Shown: positions 10,712 through 20,402 of the stretch, piece by piece
How the letters are laid out: each line of letters starts with the position of its first letter
Position numbering within the stretch: the stretch's first letter is position 1
Source: Poecilobothrus nobilitatus
Lineage: Eukaryota; Arthropoda; Insecta; Diptera; Dolichopodidae
Direction of reading: 5' to 3'
Assembly: GCA_947095535.1 (NCBI GenBank)
Contig: OX352772.1
Location: forward strand, 190,556,198-190,620,197
Length of the DNA: 64,000 nucleotides
The notes under the pieces: generated by a model
What the model was told of the DNA's origin: nothing
Seen by the model: the letters and a program-made list of their open reading frames with translations, nothing else
Database searches by the model: none
Program-made: the position numbers and the translations under genes

Positions 10712-11465
10712 TATATAATATACATCTATACTCTTATCATATTCATCAGTGATATATACGATATGTAAATCAACTTGTTATTATATAAGTATGTATTTAT
10801 ATCAATATAATATAAATAAAAATTCTTCAAGCAACCGTTATGTTGTTTATTTATTTACATTTGTTTGTACCACGCATTATATCCTCAACAATTTTAAATT
10901 ATCGAGTAAAACAAAATGCAAAAAATTCGTTAAAGAAATTTGTTAGAAAATTTGAAAAAATCAAGTAACACTTTCGTCAATAAAGTAACCCTATATTATT
11001 AAAAAAAGTTATAAACAGAAATAAGAGTATAATGTTGAAGCTTTAATTTTTATGTATTACTTCAAAAAAATTTTAACAGGTGTTCAAGTTACAGGTGTTT
11101 CAAAATAGGAAATTTTCAGTTTTTGACCCCTTACAGCTCCTAAACTTATTTTCAAAGAACTAACTGTCAAAATTTCATGTTTCCAACTTAAACGGTTTAG
11201 AAGATAGAAGGATTAAAGGATTTTGCAAAATTTGAATTTCGCATAACGGTAAATTAAGACACCGTATGCAACAAGTATATATTTATGGTATATATACTTT
11301 TAAAGCTAATAAAACCCATAGTTCTAGAAATTATAAAATTCAGCGAAATTATTTTAAAATACTAAAATATTAAAAAAATAATATTGTAAAAGTGACAGGC
11401 TGTGAACATACTAACGGTTCGTACGGGTATCTAAGGGTTGACAAAGGTAACTGTATTCTTTCTCG
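10712..11465. mobile_element. HINE-2 copy 1, remainder, with an inverted 3' end
   Basis: From 10712 to about 11315 the sequence is the reverse complement of the HINE-2 core (compare 60.7-61.26 kb), continuing the minus-strand element cut by LINE-C. At about 11316, after GCTAATAAAA, it switches to plus orientation and gives the last 150 bp of HINE-2. That part ends with the hairpin (about 11436-11452) and terminus GTATTCTTTCTCG at 11465. Both outer ends (6146 and 11465) are therefore HINE-2 3' ends pointing outward, as in the dimer at 32.9 kb. Confidence 0.7.
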
Positions 11466-11760
11466 TTTTTTTTTAAATTTCATTTTTTTTTTATTTTTAC
11501 ACCCTATTCCAACTTCTGTCGGAATTTCCACCGCCATTTCTGTTGACCCTGGTAATGGGGACATGGGTATTCTCTCAAGACAGAGAAGCTTTCCGCCGCC
11601 ACTTGTGCTGATTCTGGTTGCTGGGGTCTGGGCTTTTCCGCACGGTAACTTTTTAAATTTATTGGTTGGAATAAATCCAACTTTGTCTCTAATTGGAAAA
11701 CTTCACATTTTCCAATTAGGTATTCAAAGGATTCCATTGAATATGTTTCAGACATGACGC
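11466..11760. other. G/C-richer patch, unidentified
   Basis: Between about 11500 and 11650 the base composition is clearly richer in G and C than its neighbours and both strands are open: an 83-codon minus frame (11504-11755) and a plus frame (11392-11757) that crosses the HINE-2 end. No motif was recognised. It may be an old exon or element fragment flanking the HINE-2 insertion. Confidence 0.3.
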
Positions 11761-11961
11761 ACTTATTTTTAATAAAATTATTATTAGGTGATGTAGATTA
11801 ATTTATACTAAATTCATGTTGCATTAAAAACAATTTTCTAAAATTTTTGCAGGAATATATTACAATATTAAGATTATATTTGTATTTGCAATAACATATT
11901 TACAGAATATTTATTAAGTTAAATAATTTAACATACATAATATATTATGTTCAAATTACCT

Positions 11962-12132
11962 TGAATTTTATTTCGGTTAAACATTTTTTATTGACATCCG
12001 ATAAATCTTCCAAAGAATACGGCAATTTGAAAACGTGCAATATTGGTATTAATAAATCTGCACCTTCAAAAGTTAATTCTCTCAGAAAATACTGATTATT
12101 ATTATTACCGAGAATAAACTGCAGGTCATAAT
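11962..12132 (-). pseudogene. Fragment of an insect mobile-element protein, copy 1
   Basis: The minus strand encodes about 55 residues with the pattern DLQFILGNNNNQYFLRELTF ... LPYSLEDLS. The plus strand at 12.3 kb encodes a diverged relative (same order: DLQFI, YFFKEFSF, APYSFEEL). The two therefore form an inverted pair of paralogous fragments about 150 bp apart. The family (pattern NNN.(F/Y)..KEL.., then PY..) is widespread in insects near mobile elements as far as I recall; its function is not known to me. Confidence 0.5.
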
Positions 12133-12234
12133 TACTACTTTACTCATGTTCTTTAATTGACTGTATATCATACAACCCTTTCTGTATAATATTTAATTTT
12201 GTTTTATTTCAAAAAAAAAATTTCACTGTGAACA

Positions 12235-12890
12235 ATGTGGAACTACCCTCTATGGTTGATGAAATCAGATATAAATAATAGACTGCTGGCTTATTTTAAT
12301 GTAGTAGTAATGAAGGCAGTAGCTGATCTACAGTTTATTATTCGAGAAAAAAAACAATATTTCTTCAAGGAATTTTCTTTTATAGCTGAGGGGTCACTAA
12401 TACCAATGCTGTTTATGTATAAAGCACCTTATTCGTTCGAAGAGTTAAATAGTGATGTTAAACTTCAAAATAAATTAAAATAAATAAAAGACAAATAAAT
12501 GGTCTTGACTGGAATAATGGATTTATAGAATATTCAGCAATTAAAAATACATTAAACGAACATTTAAATTCATTCGATTTCGTTTACGTAAAGGGTACCA
12601 GAAAAAGGAATTTTTAGATAAATTGGTTTCCAGTTCAGTAGAAGTTATTAATTTAGATAATGACATTCCATCTCTTCAGAAACTAAGAAGTTTCACAACC
12701 ATTTGCCCTCACCATTACCTTGGTTTCCAGTTCAGTAGAAGTTATTAATTTAGATAATGACATTCCATCTCTTCAGAAACTAAGAAGTTTCACAACCATT
12801 TGCCCTCACCATTACCTTACTGAAAATTTAAAAAGATGTGCTGTAAAAAATTGTATGAATTTATATATGTATTTAATAAAAGAAAATAAT
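12235..12890 (+). pseudogene. Insect mobile-element protein of unknown function, copy 2, broken
   Basis: An open stretch at 12235-12483 starts with ATG and contains ADLQFIIREKKQYFFKEFSF and APYSFEEL. After a stop it continues in another frame with LDWNNGFIEYSAI and DFVYVKGTRKRNF (to about 12617). It then shifts again into a Cys/His part, CPHHYL ... CAVKNCMNLY, ending with a TAA at 12897-12899. The late part (VKG..K, CP.H, CA..N) resembles a zinc-binding tail. A 97-bp duplication inside the gene (12624-12817) is not a multiple of three. It lies head-to-head with copy 1 and converges on the minus-strand capsid block, so it may belong to the Polinton remnant. Confidence 0.5.
12624..12817 (+). 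repeat. Perfect-looking 97-bp tandem duplication
   Basis: The unit beginning TGGTTTCCAGTTC and ending CACCATTACCT occurs at 12624-12720 and again at 12721-12817 with no difference seen. Identity of the two copies implies a recent event or an assembly artefact. The length is not divisible by three, so it shifts the frame of the gene it lies in. Confidence 0.9.
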
Positions 12891-12895
12891 TGGTT

Positions 12896-13150
12896 TTAAA
12901 AAATATTTATTTTATTTATTGTTGACCAAGATAATTTTTCTGATAACATAGTTATTTCATAAAAAAGTCTGGAATAGTTACATTGAGCTATGTTTAAATT
13001 CATTGGAATGTAGAAATCTTCTTGTTCCAATCTTAGTTTATTCTTTTCAATACATCTCTCAAAATATTTGAATATATATTCTCGTATATTAAGTTCAGCT
13101 CCATTGTTATATGACATCACTGCTTGTACATATGCTTGTGCGCTCTGCAT
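12896..13150 (-). pseudogene. ORF at the 3' side of the capsid fragment, unidentified
   Basis: An 84-codon frame starting with ATG and directly following the decayed capsid fragment on the same strand. It encodes a charged, soluble-looking protein (contains CIEKNKLRLEQEDFYIP). It may be an internal part of the major capsid gene after a deletion, or a separate gene. No family recognised. Confidence 0.35.
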
Positions 13151-13634
13151 GATTAAATGTTAGCGAAAATCCTTTTGAATTTAATTTTGCTTGACTGTTT
13201 TTAAAAACATGATAAAATGCTTCCAGATGTGTTTGACTGGAATCTGTACCACAATTTAGAAAGTAGTTATGTATGTTTTATAATGGTATAAGGAATCTGA
13301 AGGAGTGATGTTTTTTCCGTTTAGAGTTACATTACATTGCTTAATTAAAAAGTGTAATAAATTATTTACAGCACTGGGCTGTGGAGCTGCCCTTGCTTCA
13401 GTTCCCGTTCCTATTTTATCGGTTGCATTCCAAAGTGATCCATCTTTTTTTAATATTTGAACTTTAAACTTTATATAGATACTGGATAAATCTCGATATA
13501 TATCTTCATTCCCAAGCGAAACAAATTCAGTGGTTGACGGCGATTCCTCTATTCGTATTCTACTTCTTCTGAACGCAAAATACTTGTACGGGTAATGATG
13601 TAAAAAGATCAAGTTCAGATTTCATACATTCCAT
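13150..13634 (-). pseudogene. Polinton major capsid protein, N-terminal part, frameshifted
   Basis: N-terminal part of the double jelly-roll major capsid protein of Polinton/Maverick elements (the gene often called PY). The ATG at 13634 begins a frame reading KSELDLFTSLPVQV, a start I recall as typical of these proteins. After a stop the homology moves to another frame, with FVSLGNEDIYRDLSSIYIKF and NNLLHFLIKQCNVTLNGK. A third frame continues from about 13255 (LNCGTDSSQTHLEAFYH). Full-length family members are several times longer, so most of the protein is gone. At least two frameshifts make it inactive. It sits immediately downstream of the small basic protein and the minor capsid fragment, an order fitting a Polinton virion block. 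Confidence 0.8.
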
Positions 13635-13636
13635 TT

Positions 13637-14136
13637 TTAATTGAATATATCGGAGATTTTATTTTGCTTTCTTCGTCGCTTTTTCGACTTCAAATGTGTC
13701 TTTTTAAAAACTACTCGTCTTTTTATAGGTCTTTGTCTTTTTACAACTCTTTGTCTTTTTATAGCTCTTTGTCTTTTTATAGCTCTTCGTCTTCCACCAT
13801 ACATGGAATGCAGCTGGTTAAGTACTGATTTCCGTAAATTTTTTAAGCCGCCTTTGCTTTGATCAACTACGGCTTCTTTTATGTTTGCACCAGATGCTAT
13901 ATCATTAATAATATTTTTACTTGTGTTTACAGCCTCTTTTTTAATCAAGTCCCAACCTGAAGTAAAAACTGGCTTTAAGTAACGAATTAAACTTCGGAAT
14001 ATATTTCCAAAACCACGACCTCTTTGTATAGCTGGATAAAATTGTAATAAAGGTCCAATATCGTTGATTCCTGCTCCTACTTGAGAGGAATAATATCTCA
14101 CGTAAGCTCTTTCCGTGTTTGATAGGATACCATATT
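13637..14136 (-). pseudogene. Polinton small basic virion-type protein
   Basis: The frame reads through RYYSSQVGAGIND and a QRGRGFGNIFRSL segment into a region with VFTSGWDLIKKEAVNTSKNI. It ends in a highly basic tail with repeated AIKRQR/VVKRQR units (about 13735-13800 on the plus strand). The tyrosine-rich start, Gly/Arg-rich segment and basic tail match the small protein that precedes the major capsid gene in many Polintons; I infer a role in binding packaged DNA. The frame is open for at least 165 codons but no ATG is visible at the 5' end (the in-frame start at 14101 is GTG). The gene ends three bases before the capsid ATG. Confidence 0.65.
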
Positions 14137-14168
14137 TGATTAGTAGTAGTTATATTGTTTTTGGGCAA

Positions 14169-14650
14169 TCAATGCTTTTTAAAGTGAAATACAATTTTTG
14201 TTGGATAGTAACTGGAAACAAAATTTATTCCATCACCGTATTGGTTACAAATTTTAAGCGCTATCGTTTCAAAACAATTTTTTTCTATGGGTATGTAATG
14301 AACATTTTCAAATTCAATATTTGTAGGTATTTTACAATTTTCTATGTAGATAGCGCTCAACGCCCGCACTTTGCTACTTCCAAAAGCAAATGATTGAATG
14401 ATATCTGAATAAATCATCACCATTCCATTCAGTTCATCTTTATTATTAGCAACAGCTAATTTGAATAGTTCAGGTAATTTTGTTTTGAAATTTTTAATAT
14501 TTTTTTCTTTTGAAATAATTCAGTTAGTAATGTTTTTAACAGCTTTTTATTATCTTGGTTGGGTAAAGGATGGAATCTTAGAAGCCATTTTAAACACACT
14601 TCCCGTTGTGCTAGAGACTTGAAATTTTGTTCATTAGATCAGATCCCGAT
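14169..14650 (-). pseudogene. Polinton minor capsid protein C-terminal fragment plus upstream piece
   Basis: The 84 residues at 14169-14423 include MVMIYSDIIQ, HYIPIEKNCFETI and, at the end, KIVFHFKKH. Together these match the C-terminal strand pattern of the single jelly-roll minor capsid (penton-like, PX) proteins of Polintons. Upstream in other frames are KWLLRFHPLPNQDNKKLLKT (about 14545-14605) and FKTKLPELFKLAVANNKDEL. The latter resembles an N-terminal helical domain seen in related insect proteins. Stops and shifts separate the pieces. It is the first gene of the minus-strand capsid block. Confidence 0.65.
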
Positions 14651-14659
14651 GACAATACA

Positions 14660-15780
14660 TGATTTTAAAATAATAATATCGAAAAACATTAGAGAAATTA
14701 GCTTAATTTCAAAATAAAATTTTCATACAAAGATATAACAGAATTTTTAACAGAATTATTACAGAACCAAAATAAAACATTTTATCTAAATTTACTAAAC
14801 TCACTAATACCAATACCAATACGTATACGTAATGCATCAATGTTTTTTTTTTCTATAAAAGACTATTGTTTTTTATGTAGACCATTGCATTGTATGCATA
14901 CATATACATAGGTACATACTTCATGTAACAAATGTGCTTCGAAAATATTTTTGGTTTGAAAGCGATGAATTTGAAAGATATGAATGTGTAAACAAATTAA
15001 TGTGCCGCACTAGAGAACACAGTGTGAAATATAATATGTATTTACTTAAAATTTAGTAAGCAAGTGTTAAATTTAAGTTTTTTTTCATCAAATCAATTGG
15101 TTTTTAGTATACATTTTTATTTATAAAAGCAATGTCTTTATTTAAAATATTTATATAGATATGTGTTATTGTGTTTTTCCTTTCTTAATTATAATTAAAA
15201 TAGGGCTTTTCTTTCGAAACTCTTAACATATTAAAATCGCATATTATGGCCCTAACATTGATATCTAAATTGGGAGCTGCCTTTAAATTAAGATCTATTA
15301 GGGAATGATGATCTGCACCACTAATGCATTTTTCTGAAGTATAAAAACTAAGAATATATTTGCAATTATGTAAAAACATTAAACAACAAAAAGAATATAT
15401 TAAAAATAAGAAATCCAGTCTTTTTTAAAAATAGTAAATAACAACAATATTTTTCTTTTCAATAACAATAATTATGAATTAATCATAAAATATATGTTAT
15501 GTACATACATACATATATATCTACATCGTCTAGAAAAAGCAAAATAATTTTTTTTTAATTCAAAAACATTAGCATTTAGAAGTAAGCAATTTAATATATT
15601 CTCAATTACATACTTTTAAAACCAAATTTTTTTACTACATATGTAGGCACAAACATGTACAAAAATGGTATGCATATTTTTATGTGTACTGTACTATTAA
15701 AAATCTGCTAACACAGTCACATCAAATTCCCAAATTCCCAACAAAGCTTTCAAACTAACATTTTGGTTGGTTGGTTTACG
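14660..15780. other. AT-rich spacer with one possible endonuclease scrap
   Basis: Mostly featureless AT-rich DNA with TACATA microsatellites. The minus-strand frame at 15185-15379 contains GADHHSLIDLNL followed by a strand pattern like the end of a CR1-like LINE endonuclease (SDH..I motif). This is weak and unsupported by neighbouring LINE text. Confidence 0.35.
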
Positions 15781-15784
15781 TGGC

Positions 15785-16200
15785 TGGTCCTGTCAACCAT
15801 GACAAGACCACAATTAGCGCGTTAACACCGTTTCGCTACCACTTCCGTAACCAAAAGGCTTATGTTTAGGCTATAACGGATTTAATTTCAGATTCATTTC
15901 GCGGCATTCAGGAACCTTACCATTTCTGCAGGTTGCTTAGACGCTAGATCGCTAAGATCGTTAAATTCATGGCTGCCCAGTGCTGCTCTTCTGGCTCTGG
16001 CCAGCGTTGGGCATTTACACGTGAAGTGTATAATGGTTTCTTTCTCATTCTGTTCACCACAACTGCGGTATGATGTATTGTAACTTTTCTATATGCACAT
16101 GCGCCAACAATATTTCTTAAAAGTTCCAACACCTTTGTCATGCTATCTCTTTCTCGTCAATGCATAGGTACCCCATTACCTACTGAATAATTTTTTATTT
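15785..16200 (-). mobile_element. 3' end of an R1/LOA-type LINE
   Basis: On the minus strand from 16085 to 15893 a frame encodes the Cys/His-rich C-terminus usual for R1- and LOA-type LINEs: RSCGEQNEKETIIHFTCKCP, then LARARRAALGSH and a stop (TGA, 15893-15895). The following 100 bp is probably its 3' untranslated region (TGGCTGGTCCTGTCA and related text). The sequence before the frame (16085-16195) is the dispersed repeat also found at 3716-3906, so that repeat may be another part of the same LINE. The RT and RNase H domains are absent. Confidence 0.7.
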
Positions 16201-16565
16201 TTTGAGGGTTACCATTTCTACAATTGTGGTAATATTTTTACGGTTTTCTCGCTCTCTGTACCATGTACAATCTTAATCAAGGATTGTACGCCAAATATAC
16301 GGTTTTTTTAGATTTTTATTTGTTTACATTAGGGCAAGGTAAAACGTAAAACTGTAATATTATTACAGACAACGTGGCCTATAAAAAAATTTAACTGAAT
16401 TTTGCTCCAAAATTTTTTTTTTTTTCTTTATTTATTTTCAAATTTATATCTTACTACTTACATTTTAATTCAAATCTACATAATTTAATTATAACTATTT
16501 CAAGTATTTTAATTTTATAGTAAAACATTTTTAAATATTTACTTTATATATAAACAGTTCCTATT
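16200..16565. other. AT-rich spacer with a small hairpin
   Basis: No coding potential seen. An 8-bp perfect hairpin (GTACAATC ... GATTGTAC) spans about 16264-16288; its role is unknown. Confidence 0.4.
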
Positions 16566-16823
16566 TTTTTTTTTACCCAAGCCGAAGCCGTCAGGTTTTA
16601 AATTGTTAAAAATATTTCAAAAGTAATTTACATGTTTTTAATTTTAATTTTCGTTTAATATTTATATATATATTCAAATTTTTATTTTCGCACTCAATAT
16701 TACTATGTTATATAAATCTGAATTGTTTTCATCATGGAAGAGTATATTATTTTATTACAAATTATCATAGAATGGTGTAACAAAATTTCTGAATTGAATT
16801 AAGAAACCACAGTAACATACAAT

Positions 16824-18110
16824 TTAGGGGGAATATATAATTTCAACAATTTCTTTTTTATACAAGGATACGTTTTCAATTGATTTGATAACGTTCGATA
16901 AATCAATAAATATTTTTAAACAATTAAAGAGACAATTTGTTTTAAATAATGATAAGTAAAAATTGCATTTATTGCGGGTGTTGTAGTTATGAATATCTAT
17001 ATATTTTTGTAATATAAAATTATGTTTCATTTTGTTATTTATTATTTTGAAAGCCAAAATATAAGTTTCGCGTTTACAGATATTTTCAAAACTGAGATAT
17101 TTTTGACAAAAGATCACACTACTGGGCTACAATATGGGATACTTATGAATTATTTTGATCGATTTTTTTATTAGAATTTCAATTCTTTTCAGTTGAATTT
17201 GTGGTGCCCCATCCAAATTGGATTAACATAAACTATATTAGACAAAATATACGAAGAATATATTACAAAAAGAATATTGTTTTCTTATCAAAAAAATTAC
17301 TTAACCTTCTTAAGATAAATACATATGGTGAAATTTTTTTACACTCATAATTAATATACTCTTCCCATTTGATTCTGGAGTCAACAACAAGACCTAAATA
17401 ATTATGACTCCTCACAACATCTATTTTTAAATTTCTATATTGGAAGATAGGTTCATGAAATATTTTGTTCTCAAAAAGTAAAATTTTGGTTTTTTTTACA
17501 TTAAGTAATAATTTATTCTTACGCAGAAATTCTTCGATTACTGCGAGATCTTCTAATATTTAATTTTTCAACTCAGATTCATTGCTTTTTGAATATTTAA
17601 TGACTGCGTCATCCGCAAAGAGTGATGGAATTCCATTTAAGTTAAGACGTGCAAGGTCATCAATGTACAATTTAAAAAAAACAGAACCTAATATTGAACC
17701 TTGTGGCACGCACGATCTTTTTTTAGATATGATTCAAAGAATTTTAGTTGTTCAGAAGAAAAGTTCAGGCAAGACAATTTATGTAGTAAAATGTCATGAT
17801 CGATACAATCGAATGCCTTTTGCATATCAATAAAGGTACAAGCAGTGAATTTACCATTATCCGTGCTCTTAGTTATAAATTCATTCAGAGATAGACAAGC
17901 AGATGTTGTACTTGAGTTTTTTCCAAATCCGTATTGCTCCGGGTGCAATATATTATTGAGATGTATAAAAGATGTTAATCTGTTTTCCGTAATTTTTTCA
18001 AAAATTTTTGAAAGTGAACTTAACACCGATATTGGCCTATAATTCAAAGTATTGGTGGCGTCACCAGCTTTATAAATAGGTGTAATTGCTTTTTTAAGGC
18101 AATGAGGAAA
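16824..18110 (-). pseudogene. LINE-A1 ORF2, reverse transcriptase and C-terminus
   Basis: RT motifs in order on the minus strand are NYRPISVLSSLSKIFEKI (17990-18045), TFIDMQKAFDCIDHDILLHK (about 17780-17840) and SLFADDAVIKYS (about 17595-17630, catalytic box intact). LGLVVDSRIKWEEYINYE follows near 17370. The C-terminal 97-codon stretch (16824-17117) contains DIHNYNTRNKCNFYL, which matches the end of copy A3 (DIHSHNTRNKANFYL, near 39290). Frameshifts break it near 17690, 17150 and elsewhere. The reverse transcriptase would copy the element's RNA at the nicked target. Confidence 0.8.
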
Positions 18111-18129
18111 GTTACATGTTTCAAAACTT

Positions 18130-19100
18130 TAGTTAATAAATTTCACCAAAATAGGTGCCAATGTCCCTGCAAACACCTTAATAAATTTTGTCGAAATGCC
18201 ATCGTACCCCGTTGCAACAGGCGATTTTAAGGAATGAATGGTCGTATTAAATTCATCTATATTTGTTGGACTAAGATCAAAATTAGCATGCAGCTATTTC
18301 CTCCGCCGATGACACGTTACGGTTTTCATGGTTAATAACGTTTACAGTATTATTAAGAGTTTGGTCACCAGTATTCAACACTACTGATTTATATATTCCC
18401 CGAAATTTTTTAGGGTTTCCTGGATCTTTCCTGATTTGTTCAGAGTAAAACATCGTTTTAGCAGCTACAATCAGCTTCTTTACTTTTCCCCTCGATGTGT
18501 TATATAATTTAGCAATAGAGGATATTTTCATGTTTCTTTTCATGTTTCCACTCATGTTTCTTTCATGTCATGTTTCCACTCATGTTTCTTTTTAAATTTT
18601 TTTACCGGAAGAATACAAGTATATTTCTTGACTAATTGAGTTAATATTTCAACCACTTCATCAATAGTTTCATAAGAGCTCGGACTATTCCATATTTGAT
18701 CTTTAGTTAAGCCCTCATAATTTAATACAGTTTTTGTATTGATAAAGGTTTCTTTAAGAGGATTTAGGTCAACACTAATAAAAAACATTTGATGGTCAGA
18801 TAAATTGGTATCCGCGATATGAAAAAAATACTCGTAATTTAGCATATCAGTAATTAAATGATCAATGACAGTCTTTGACATGATACCGACTCTTGTTGCG
18901 AACTCTGGTTTTGTCTGGTTACATATGGAAAACCCATTACTCAAAAGAGAATTACAATAGAAACGTACATCCCTATCATTTTCATTTAATAAATTGATGT
19001 TAAAATCACCTACTATTATAGAATTTTTATTTGAAACAGTAGTTTGGTCAAATTTATTTATAAAGTCATCTATTTTGTGTAATGAGATCTGTAACACGCA
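18130..19100 (-). pseudogene. LINE-A1 ORF2, endonuclease second half and linker
   Basis: The frame at 18552-19097 carries SIIVGDFNINLLNENDRDV (Asp and Asn of the endonuclease), VIDHLITDML and ADTNLSDHQMFF (Ser-Asp-His). It therefore covers the back two thirds of the endonuclease. The part with the catalytic Glu is missing: upstream of about 19100 the sequence becomes featureless and AT-rich. The linker continues in another frame at 18283-18555 (RGKVKKLIVAAKTMFYSEQI). Near 18545-18590 a short direct repeat of CATGTTTC(C/T)(A/T)CTCATG-like text disturbs the frame. Confidence 0.75.
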
Positions 19101-19975
19101 ATAATATTGATGTTTAATTTTAATAATTTAACAATCAAAAAACTCGATTGATAATACTTTGTTTCAGTTATTATTGCACTACTTATAGAATTCTGCACAA
19201 ATATTGCAACTCAAATATTTCAAACTATTTTTTCCTTAAACTTTGAATGTTAAGATAAACTATATTAAAATTTTTTTTATAACTATGCAATATATTTTCG
19301 AATGACCCTGTAAAATTTTGTATTTTCATACCATAATCAAGACTTGTCACATTCATTGCAAAAAATTGTAAAAAAACCGTAATAATATGTTAAGATAATG
19401 CAATGCTAATGAAGAAATTATAAAGACAATAAAACCTATTACAATTGTTGTTGCTATTTTTTTTTCGATAATATTAATAATATAGTTATGAGCGCTACGA
19501 TATAATATAATCACTCTTTCAGTGTTATAATCATTTTTTACTAGTATACAATAATTTCTGTTCATCAAGGCGTATAGATTAAATTTTAATTTTAATTTTA
19601 ATTGTATAATATTATAATTGTGTAGTGTAAATTTTTTATAAATTCTAGTATAATTTAATTTTATGTTTTTAAATATAAGAAAAAATATGATAAGTTTTAT
19701 AATAAAAGTAAATATAATAATAAAAATTATTAAAAGCAATTTAGATTTATACAATGGAGATTTATATATTGAAGCAATTATATAGTAAAGTAAAGTGCAA
19801 ATATATTTAAAGTTTAAAATAAATTTAAAATTAAACTTATTATATGTTAATTCTAAGTATATTAGAAAAAATTGATAATTTTAGTAATAAAGTTAAGAAT
19901 AATGAGTTATTGTCAAAAATTAAAAACGTGTTTTCTTCTTTTGATGTTTTAGGTAAGAAAAAGAAAATTGTTGAG
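19101..19975. other. AT-rich stretch between LINE-A1 ORF2 and ORF1
   Basis: Very AT-rich; the 133-codon minus frame at 19353-19754 is dominated by Ile, Phe, Leu, Asn and Lys and shows no motif, so it is treated as chance. The endonuclease N-terminus of LINE-A1 should lie here but is not visible, suggesting replacement or heavy decay. Confidence 0.5.
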
Positions 19976-20325
19976 CAACAAAGTTTTGAGTGCAATTTGT
20001 TAATTTTAAAACATTGATGTTGATTGATAATATTATTAAAAAAATTTGTCAGGCAAAATGTTTAGAAAAATAAATAATGTTTTTAGGTTATAAAAATTCA
20101 AAATAAGTTTACTTATTATTTCAAGTAATGTTTTACATAAAAAAAAGCAAAGTATTGAGCATAAAATTTTTGAGTGTAATTTGTTAATTAATGAATATTG
20201 ATATTGATTGATAAAGTATTTCAAAAAATATTTGGTTGGCAAAAAGTTTAGAAAAGTAAATAAAGTTTTTAGGTTGTAATCACAAATAAACTTACATACT
20301 ATTTTAGATAATTTAATATAATAAT
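19976..20325. repeat. Two tandem copies of a ~175-bp AT-rich unit
   Basis: The order of blocks TTTTGAGTG(C/T)AATTTGTTAATT, then a GATTGATAA block, then GTTTAGAAAA(A/G)TAAATAA, then GTTTTTAGGTT(A/G)TAA appears from about 19980 and again from about 20168. The copies differ at many positions, so the duplication is old. It lies between ORF1 and ORF2 of LINE-A1. It could be an inserted repeat or a spacer duplication. Confidence 0.6.
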
Positions 20326-20402
20326 TTTTTTTAATTAAGTTGAAATAAGAATAATAATTAAGTGAAAACTTTATGAATACTAATATTATCATATGAAGAA
20401 AT

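Noticed and set aside
13641..13862. Plus-strand frame with repeated 'LFIALCLF' text
   Set aside because: Antisense of the basic KRQR repeats of the Polinton small protein.
19353..19754. 133-codon minus-strand frame with hydrophobic stretches, possible membrane protein
   Set aside because: Composition is what AT-rich DNA gives (Ile, Phe, Leu, Asn, Lys); no motif, no homology recognised.
20036..20402. Extension of the minus-strand frame beyond LINE-A1 ORF1
   Set aside because: It runs in a different frame into AT-rich tandem repeats and lacks any domain.
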